A DNA stretch of 64,000 nt from Medicago truncatula (taxonomy: Eukaryota; Streptophyta; Magnoliopsida; Fabales; Fabaceae). The notes under the pieces are model-generated. The model saw only the letters and a program-made list of their open reading frames with translations. It ran no database searches and was not told the DNA's origin. Shown here piece by piece: positions 56,319 through 64,000 of this stretch (within the stretch, counting starts at the first letter, position 1; each line of letters opens with the position of its first letter). Location: NCBI RefSeq assembly GCF_003473485.1, contig NC_053042.1:46587762-46651761 (forward strand), read 5' to 3'. A program made the position numbers and the translations under genes.

Positions 56319-56349
<31 letters not shown>

Positions 56350-56480
56350 CAGAGAGAGAGAGAGATGAAAGATGTGATATACTTGTATTTGCAAGGAAAC
56401 AAAAATATGCAGTGTACATTTTTCACAAATTTAAGGAGTGGGCGTGAGGAAAATCACGGAGGAAAAATGCATAGCGTGAT
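55067..56480. other. AT-rich intergenic with simple repeats and a palindrome
   Basis: (TA)n at 55069-55092, a 24-bp palindrome at 55113-55136 (GGTGTAAGTCA and its complement around AA), (CA)n at 55155-55168, an AAT tandem at 55281-55304 and (AT)n/(AG)n at 56320-56365. No gene is visible. Confidence 0.6.
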
Positions 56481-56499
56481 TATTTTATGACAGAGGGGA

Positions 56500-57617
56500 A
56501 ATAACATGGACATGTGATGAAGGAAAATGAGTAAACTATCCTAATTTGTCCAAATATTATTTCAATACTCATGATTTAAAAACGAAGTCTTTTTTTTTAC
56601 AGAAAAAAAAATGAAGTCTTTGCCATGGAGAGAAAGAGAATGTATTTTTTAGGCTTACAACGACAGAAGATTCACTTTGTGACGTGTCTAATTTATGGTC
56701 AAATATGAATACATCATAAGGTGTTATTGAGTTATAGACGATAAATTATATGAGATCATGACATTCAATGGTTTGTCTTATGATAATACAAAAACATATG
56801 GAAGTGAGTAGAAATTTGGTCAAAAGACTTAAAATGAGAGGATCAATATCGGTCATCGTTAATAGGAGATGATGTAGTAAGTGCATGAAATAACGAATTA
56901 AACAATCGTTTTGGTAGTGTGACGCAAATCCATTAGGAGATGGTGAAATTATTCCACTAAGTGAGATTTATTATTAGCATTTTAGGTGCCAGTGAAGGAA
57001 GAAGTATCTCCATGTGACACACACACTGACACAAACACACACGCACACATACACACACATATATTTATATAGAGAGATAAAATTTGATGATCAATTGTAT
57101 TAATTCTACTAATTTCTCTTAATATGGACATGTGCTCAAGAATGGAATAGGGTAAACTATCATAATTTGTACAACTATGATTTTAATACTCATGATTTAA
57201 AAATGAAGTATTTTTCAGGGAGATAAAGAGAATGTGCATGTGAGGCTTGCAACGAGGGAGGATTCACTGACGTATCTAATTTATGGTCAAATATTAACAC
57301 ATCATAAGGTGTTACTAAGTGATAGACAATAAACTATACGACATCATGATATTCAATGATTTGTCTTATGATAATACAAAAACATATGGAAGTGAATAGA
57401 GAATTGGTCAAAAGACTTAAATGAGGGGATCAATATTGATCACCGTCAATAGGAGATGATGTAGTGAGTGCATGAAATAAGGAATTAAACAATCGTTTTG
57501 GTAGTGTGACGCAAATCTATTAGGAGATGGTGGAATCATTCCACCAAGTGAGATTTATTGTTAACATTTTAGGTGCTAGTGATGGAAGGAGTATCTTCGT
57601 GTGATATGTACATATAT

Positions 57618-57656
<39 letters not shown>

Positions 57657-58278
57657 TCATAATTTTGCTCAATTATAATGGAATGACCAATAATCTTTTG
57701 ATAATCATTGGTATTAAAGATATTAATTTCTCTTAATATGGACACGTGATCAAGAAGAAAACTGAGTAAACTATCATAATTTGTACAAATATGATTTTAA
57801 TGCTCATGATTAAAATGAAGTCTTTTTTTTTTTTTTACAGAAAAAATGAAGTATTTTCCAGAGAGAGAAAGAGAACGCGTTTGCGTGGCTTACAATAAGG
57901 GAGGATTCACTTTGTGACGTGTCTAATTTGTGGCTAAATACTAATACATCATAAGGTGATGTTGAGTTATAAGCAATAAATTATATGACATCATGGCATT
58001 CAATGGTTTGTCTTATGATAATACAAAAACATATGGAGGTGAGTAGAGAGTTGGTCAAAAGACTTGAATGAGGGGATCGATATTGGTCATCACCAATAGG
58101 ACATGATGTAATATGTGCATGAAATAAGGAATTAAACAACTGTTTTGGTAGTGTGACGCAAGTCCAATAGGAGATGATGGGATCATTCCACTAAGCAATA
58201 TTTATTATTAACATTTTAGGTGCTAGTGAAAGAAGGAGTTTGCTCAAAAAAAAGTGAAAGAAGGAGTATCTCCGTGTA

Positions 58279-58313
<35 letters not shown>

Positions 58314-58425
58314 ATAGTCATAATTTTGCCCAATTATAATGGAATAGTCAGTTCTTTAAAAAAATTTGAATGGTCGGTAAATATATGGTGATCAATTCTA
58401 TTAATGCTACTAATTTCTCTTAAAC
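56500..58425. repeat. Three tandem units of about 615 bp
   Basis: Unit starts lie at about 56507, 57124 and 57738, each beginning ATGGACATGTG (or ACGTG) and sharing, in order, AAACTATC, CATAAGGTG, TTTGTCTTATGATAATACAA, ACATATGGA, GGTCAAAAGACTT, AATTAAACAA, TTTTGGTAGTGTGACGCAA and AGGTGCTAGTG. Each ends with a purine or CA microsatellite and TAATTTCTCTTA. There is no conserved open frame. The copies differ by many point changes and the microsatellites differ in length. Confidence 0.88.
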
Positions 58426-59010
58426 TTCACCATACTCTAGTTTAGGTACATTATAAGACTAATTATTTATATTTTGCTATTAATTTACTAACACACATTT
58501 AAATTACAAGAAAATCAAATAATATAATAAGCACGTGTACACAACACCGCCACAGCTCTAAGCATAAGGTGATCAATTATGTAAAACAAACTTTTTTTAA
58601 GGAATTATGTAAAACAATTTAGTAACCATTACACCCATAACGTCTTAAAATATTATATTTATAAACAACTAAATAAATATAGAAATAAATCATAAATTTA
58701 GATAAATAATTAATTAATTTTGAAATCACTTGTAACTTAACACATCTTAGAGATAGAACAGAGAGACAAAGGCTATGGTTCCACCATTGACAATGTTTTG
58801 ACGATAACAAACTTTTGATTTAAATAATTAAGATTATGATTCTATTTTTTATTGAACTTGTGTTCTTGAGTGGAAATTAACAAGACAAATTTGGATAAAT
58901 TACATCATCAAGTTAAGGTTAAACAATCAACTGTGAAATAAATAATAAATTGAATCCATTCAGAAAAGGTCGTTTTCTCAAGGCTGAGGATGATGATCCG
59001 AAGATAAACA
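58426..59010. other. AT-rich spacer between the two tandem arrays
   Basis: I see no gene and no clear repeat here. Confidence 0.4.
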
Positions 59011-59015
59011 CTTAC

Positions 59016-59660
59016 TTGGGGACCAAGCAATATAAAAAGTCACAAATTACAAAATAATTTAATTATGAAGAATTTTTTTTTTAAAAAAAAAGACAATTAG
59101 GATCATAAGACAAACAAGAATCTTGGAGGACACGCAATTCAAAAGTAATAAAATACATAAGTCTTGGAGGAAGAAAAATGAAAAAGTAATAAAGTACAAA
59201 AGTATTGAAGAACAAACAACTTAAAAGTCGTGAATTACATAAACCTTGGAGGACAAACAATGCAAAAGTAACAAAGATTGTAGATTTTGGAGGACAAACA
59301 ATGCAAAAGTGATAAAGTACATGAGTCTTGGAGGAAAAACAATTCAAAAGTGATAAAGATTATAAGTTTTGGAGGACAAACAATGCAAAAGTGACAAACT
59401 ACACAAGTCTTGGAGGACAAGCAATGCAAAAGTAATGAAGAATGTAGGTTTTGGAGGACAAACAATGCAAAAGTGACAAAGTACACAAGTATTGGAGGAC
59501 AAGCGATGCAGAAGTAATAAAGAATGTAGGCTTTGGAGGAAAAGCGATGCAAAAGTGATAAAGTACACAAGTCTTGAAGGACAAACAATGCAAAGGTAAT
59601 AAAGCACGTAAGTCCTTTTTGAAAGAAGTACGTAAGTCCTGAATGACAAACAATAAAAAA
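59016..59660. repeat. 41-bp minisatellite, about 14 units
   Basis: The word TTGGAGG (or TTGAAG) recurs at 59123, 59164, 59205, 59246, 59287, 59328, 59369, 59410, 59451, 59492, 59533 and 59574, exactly 41 bp apart. Degenerate units lie at both ends (about 59016 and 59636). The core unit contains GGACAAACAATGCAAAAGTG. Two unit types, ending GTACACAAG and GAATGTAGG, alternate in much of the array, giving an 82-bp higher-order period. The minus strand is open in all three frames, which follows from the repeat and is not evidence of a gene. Confidence 0.93.
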
Positions 59661-59699
59661 AGTGATAAAGTAGAAAAGTGGACGAACCTTTCACTATTC

Positions 59700-61400
59700 A
59701 ATATGTATTTAAAGTTAAAACGTAATAAGTAAAAGTTACTTTTACTCAAAAGTAAATTGGTTATCCTCTTAGTTATAAAACATGTGGATCAAGAAACTAC
59801 ATAAGGCATAAAATAAATAGATAAATGATGAATGACATCTCAACAATTTTTTCTATTGTGAATTTAGGAAAATCACGCCAACACTTTGATATGTAGAGCA
59901 AAATTAGCAGGAACTAAATTCAAAGTGATCACAAATAATAAAATAAGATAAAGAACTTGATGTTATGTGTTCATCCAGTACGACTCGAATTTGACCTACG
60001 TATGATGGAGAAAGAAGCCTCTCTAATTCACCATCAAACAATTATTTACAAAAGAAATACTTGCAAGAAATTAGCCTTCTACAAGCTCTCTCAGAACAAA
60101 TCCTATTTTATATACTATTTTTTTCAAATCTCTTCTCGTAAACAATAGACCTTATAATTTATCCACCAAAGTGTTTCCTAACCCTAGCTTCTATCCCAAA
60201 ATAAATCAACCTTAACCTTTGAATTCATAAAGTTTATCTCTTTTGGTAAACTTTAAATTGCCTCACTTTCGCCTCGTTTAAAAGTCTCACTTTTTTTTAT
60301 CCCATTTCTTAATTTATTTTTAAAATATTAAAAGCCATTTTTGATTTAAAAGTAAACTCGGAATTTAGTTAAATACAAAAGTTAATTTGACCAAACAATA
60401 AAATTCAAAGGTAAATATTCCAATTATGTGCAAGAGTATAAAATTGTAGACCATTAGATTGTGTTCGTGAAGGTACGTGCACTGACTGAAAGTTGCTGCT
60501 CCCACAAATAACTGCAACAACACCGGACAATATGACTTTATTGATTTGTAAAAGTCGTCACGGAGAAGAGAGAAGAAAAGCTAATTGACGAATCTGTTAC
60601 CATATATAAAAAGTATACGTCCCTGCTGCTAAATTTAAATGAAACAATTTTACAATGATTTAATAAAAAATTGTTAATCTATCACTTATTATTTTTTATT
60701 ATTTTGTTTAATCATGCCATGCCATGTTTATAAGTATTTCAAAATTAGTAGTATATGATATGATTCATAAACATAATAGATTTTTTTGTTTACTCATAAT
60801 TATTTTAAATCTTAAATCGTTTCACAACGACACCGTGGATTTTTCATTTTTCTTTCTTTCTAACATTGACAAAGTAATTCCATAAAACTTAAAAATATAG
60901 CTATTGACGATGAAATAATAATGAAAGGGTTTTTCTACTCGTGAATAATAGTGAACTCCAACAAATAACGAATTATGATAAGGATACGAGTTTAACAGTT
61001 TGATATAATAATTCTTAACCAAACTTTACTTACTTTTCAGTTGAACTTCATATTACTAGTATCGTTCTATCTAGGAACTAGAGGGTTAAACACGAAAAAA
61101 TATATATTTTAATTTAATCCTAGTTATTTTTGAAAACACATGCATGTATTAATAGTTGTGATTTGCCAGTTGTGTATCAATTTTAGTTTCAAATGATTAA
61201 CAACAAAATAATTAATATGAAAATTGAAGGTAATTTTTATACACTACCGCCTTAGAGAAATTATGTATTTCTATTGATAAAAAAAATAATGTTTTTAAAT
61301 CGTTAAATAATGCAACAACGCATTATCGAATATACATGTAACTTTTTTATAGCAACACATTGTGTAGATTAAATCCATCCTTTTTTTTTTTTTTGTGTGG
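59700..61400. other. AT-rich intergenic, no supportable gene
   Basis: I see no recognisable gene, SINE or TIR element. Open stretches here are short and without family resemblance. Confidence 0.4.
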
Positions 61401-61404
61401 AAAA

Positions 61405-63092
61405 ATTGCACTATTCACCTCTCAACTTTCACAAACCAACAATTTAGACCCTCTATGTTAAAAATAATAATTTTGGTCCCTTAACTTCAGTCCCTTTTGT
61501 GAAGGCCAAGCCCCAATTTATTTCGACTTAATTAATGCATGTGTGGACATGTCTATTAGAACATTAGTTACCGCTATGATTATTATTTTTAATCTTTGAT
61601 AAATTAAATTAAAAAATTGTCCAACCCATACAATGATTTTCATCAATGGTTTTGGATATTTTCTTGAATTTTATAAAACAAAGGTTGTGCTGACGAAATT
61701 TGATATGAGAACTGCGTGCAAAACCTTTCCTTTCCTCTTACCGTATATCTTATTCTCCTCTATATGTCGTGTCCTTTCATTCGTTTTTCCATACCTTTCT
61801 ACAATGACATATCCAATACTTCCTCAAGACATAACGCTTCTTGCCCAAAATCCAATACAATCACCTCACCTACGACCACTGCGGCGGCGCGTGGTGACGA
61901 TCCATAACCCGTTACCGTCATGGCCTCAACTTCACACTCGATATTTCCTCCCTCGAAGGCAACAAATCACACGACAAAATCAACTTTGAGTTTCTCGACA
62001 CATACACCACAATTACTCAGACAAACTATTTTGTAATGGAAATAGAGAACGAAACCATGAACTTTGTGTAGATGGAGTTTTTGGTGGGTATATGGCAAAT
62101 GGATCAGGTGAGTTTTGATGGATCTATAGAAATTACAATTTTCTTCGAGTTATGATGGATCTATAAAAGGTACTATTTTCTTTGATAACTATTCCCTTGT
62201 TTGATAATTTAAAGTTTCTAATTAGGTTTTTAGTTGTCATATTTAATCAGTCTGAAGTAGATATGAATGTACAATCACATGTTTTGGAAATATGATAAGG
62301 AATTATCAATGGAATTGGGAAACGAAATCGACGAGCGAGAACGACAAGCTAGATCAAGTGTTTTGGAAATTGAAATGGAATTTGCTCTCATTGACATCAA
62401 AACAATTTAAATGGATTTCAAGATGAATCCGTGTTCATTGAGTTTTGAAAATTTAGTCGAGGGTATTAAGATTATGTAAGAATGATAAATATAGAGCTGG
62501 AGATGAATTTAAGGGCCCAATTTAGGGTACAGGATGTTATACTGGATTAGTCTGAAGCTAATATAAATGTGCAACCACATTTTTGAAACATAATAGGAAA
62601 TATTGATGGAATCTGGAAACATAATGATGAACGAGTACGACTGGCTCAATCACATGTTTTGGAACAAAATTTGCTTTTGTTGGCACCAAAACGTTGAAAT
62701 TGAAACATAATTTGATCTTCTTGGCATCAAAACGGTTTCAATGGGTTTGAAGATGAATCCGTGTTCATTGAATTTCAAAAATTTAGTGGAGAAGGATCCT
62801 AATTGCCTACTTGGAACTGCGTTCAAAGGGCTTCAAACGTACAACTATACATAAGCTTGAAAATCTAACTTTACAAAATTCACGTTCATAGGACATTGAG
62901 GCACAAAAAACTCGAAGGAAATGCGAATCCAGAAAATCAACAAGAAGATTAAAATAGAGTCGAAGATGAATTTAGGGTTCCACTTTGCAAAATAGACTAA
63001 ATTTGAAGGTCAAAAGTGGTATTTTAGAAATAATCAGGCCTAAATCGACGATACATGAAAGTTGAGGGGCTAAAGTTTACGAAAGCAAAATC
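61405..63092. mobile_element. Large TIR element with internal direct repeats
   Basis: The left end has CACCTCTCAACTTTCACAAA and AATTTAGACCCTC; the complement of the right end has GCCCCTCAACTTTCATGTA and GATTTAGGCC. These are imperfect inverted ends of about 50 bp. Inside, 61850-62070 is open apart from a stop and contains HGLNFTLDISSLEGNKSHD, possibly captured gene sequence. 62249-62460 and 62550-62796 are diverged direct repeats (AGTCTGAAG, GAAGATGAATCCGTGTTCAT). There is no transposase. Confidence 0.5.
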
Positions 63093-63194
63093 AATAAAAA
63101 AAAACAAAACAAATAATAAAAAAATAGTATACTAATAGCGGATTCGAAAGAAGTTGAAATATAGTTTTGCAAATGCTTTGAGATCCGCTACTAC

Positions 63195-63757
63195 TTGAAT
63201 TTCTCTCTCTCTCTCTCTATTCTTTCTCGCTAAACAAGTTCTCTTTTGTTCCTTATCGTCTCATCACGTTCTCACTTTCTTCCCCCAAACAGATTTTCCA
63301 CCTTCACCACCCAACAGAAATCCGCAACATAATTTCTCTCAGTTTCTCACCCCCCACACACATAGTCTAAGCTATAGACACCTCCCCATATTCAAATCTA
63401 CACCTCCATCCATCCATCCATGCCTTCTTATTCTCACTCACTCTTCGATCTGAAACACCGCCCCTGAATAGAAATACATATTCTCTATATATTTATTTCA
63501 ATTCTATAGGTTTTCTTTCTTCTTTGCGTTTTGAGGATTTCGGTGTCGTTTTGGAGCTGCGGCGAAGACGGAACATAGAGTTTTCCTTGCGGCGGTGTGG
63601 AATTTGTTGCCGTTTGTGGTTTCTTGTTCGATCTGTGGGCACGGAACCTAGCGAGCGGAGTTTGAATATTTAGCTCTGCAAACCCTAGATTTGCCTTGCG
63701 TCGGTTGTTTGCGGCGGTGAATACGGTGTAGCTGCCCATGCTATTGGGTTGATATTG
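63195..63757 (+). promoter_or_regulatory. Promoter and 5' UTR of the POWERDRESS-like gene
   Basis: A CT-rich pyrimidine tract at 63202-63220 is followed by C-rich leader sequence and then GC-rich, GCGGCGG-containing sequence to the ATG. This is typical of plant TATA-less promoters with a Y patch. The upstream ATGs (for example 63420) are followed by short frames, so upstream ORFs may exist. Confidence 0.5.
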
Positions 63758-63917
63758 ATGCCGCCAGAACCATTGCCTTGGGATCGTAAGGACTTCTTCA
63801 AGGAGAGGAAGCACGACAGGTCTGAAGCGGTTGGCTCCGTGGCGAGATGGAGAGATTCTTCTCATCACCGAGATTTCAATCGTTGGGGATCCGCCGAGTT
63901 TCGCAGCCGACCACCTG
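63758..63917 (+). CDS. PWR: POWERDRESS / NCoR-like SANT-domain protein, first coding exon (partial)
   Basis: The exon encodes 53 codons plus one base, then a donor CTG|GTTAGT at 63918. The peptide starts MPPEPLPWDRKDFFKERKHD, followed by SVARWRDSSHHRDFNRWGS, the characteristic N-terminus of the plant family related to animal NCoR/SMRT corepressors. In Arabidopsis, POWERDRESS contains SANT domains and works with histone deacetylase HDA9 in the nucleus. Those domains lie in later exons, outside the window. The open minus-strand frame over the same DNA is a shadow. Recognition rests on the N-terminal motif only. Confidence 0.8.
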
Positions 63918-64000
63918 GTTAGTTTCCGTTTCGCCGCCCTTCTGATTTGTTATTTATGCTTTTGTTTAGTTTTTGCAGAAATTTGTTATTAGGTTTTGCG

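Noticed and set aside
59016-59660. CRISPR-like array
   Set aside because: Units are directly adjacent with no unique spacers, and the genome is eukaryotic.
59081-59749. Four overlapping 88-117 codon minus-strand frames as repeat-protein genes
   Set aside because: All arise from one 41-bp minisatellite lacking stop words on that strand; no signal for translation.
63485-63868. 127-codon minus-strand frame at the right edge
   Set aside because: It lies opposite the POWERDRESS-like leader and first exon, which has a recognisable N-terminus; a GC-rich shadow.

Overview
The window is nuclear DNA of a flowering plant. The genes have many short GT-AG introns, the spacers are AT-rich and crowded with MITEs, tRNA-derived SINEs and LINE relics, and every recognisable protein is a plant family. 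A transposon family whose ends read GGGTTAAATAT...TTTTGATCCCT is common in legumes, so I infer a legume, possibly of the Medicago/Trifolium/Pisum group; this is not proven.

Layout. 1-453: three spliced exons of an unidentified gene cut by the left edge. 455-5674: intergenic, with a PPR relic and an hAT element nested in a SINE. 5675-15378 (+): a complete 16-exon ABC1-type atypical kinase. 15379-17987: spacer with a MULE-type MITE that has a perfect 9-bp target duplication. 17988-20651 (+): an 8-exon TMEM115/rhomboid-like membrane protein with a GC-AG intron. 22035-22740 (-): a broken partial copy of the E2 gene further right. 28294-29376 (+): an intronless cis-prenyltransferase of the rubber/dolichol type. 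29990-31592 (-): the intact 6-exon UBC19/20-type ubiquitin-conjugating enzyme, tail to tail with it. 31593-36977: TE-rich spacer (Stowaway MITEs, LINE 3' end). 36978-37917 (-): a 2-exon tetraspanin of the TET5/6 type. 40797-44178 and 47206-50075 (-): two tandem serine carboxypeptidase-like genes, each with 9 exons and matching exon phases. 50076-63230: about 13 kb without a host gene, holding a LINE relic, long-TIR elements, a foldback hairpin, three ~615-bp tandem units and a 41-bp minisatellite. 63758 to the right edge (+): the first coding exon of a POWERDRESS/NCoR-like SANT gene.

The genes do not form a pathway. They are ordinary dispersed plant genes for plastid kinase, Golgi membrane, polyprenyl synthesis, cell-cycle ubiquitination, cell surface, secreted or vacuolar hydrolase and chromatin functions. 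The only gene family expansion is the SCPL pair. I found no convincing new biological system. The most unusual structures are the 41-bp minisatellite open in all three minus frames, the 615-bp tandem array, the nested and foldback transposons, and the partly deleted E2 duplicate. Exon boundaries were worked out by hand from splice signals, reading phase and family knowledge; none has been checked against transcripts.
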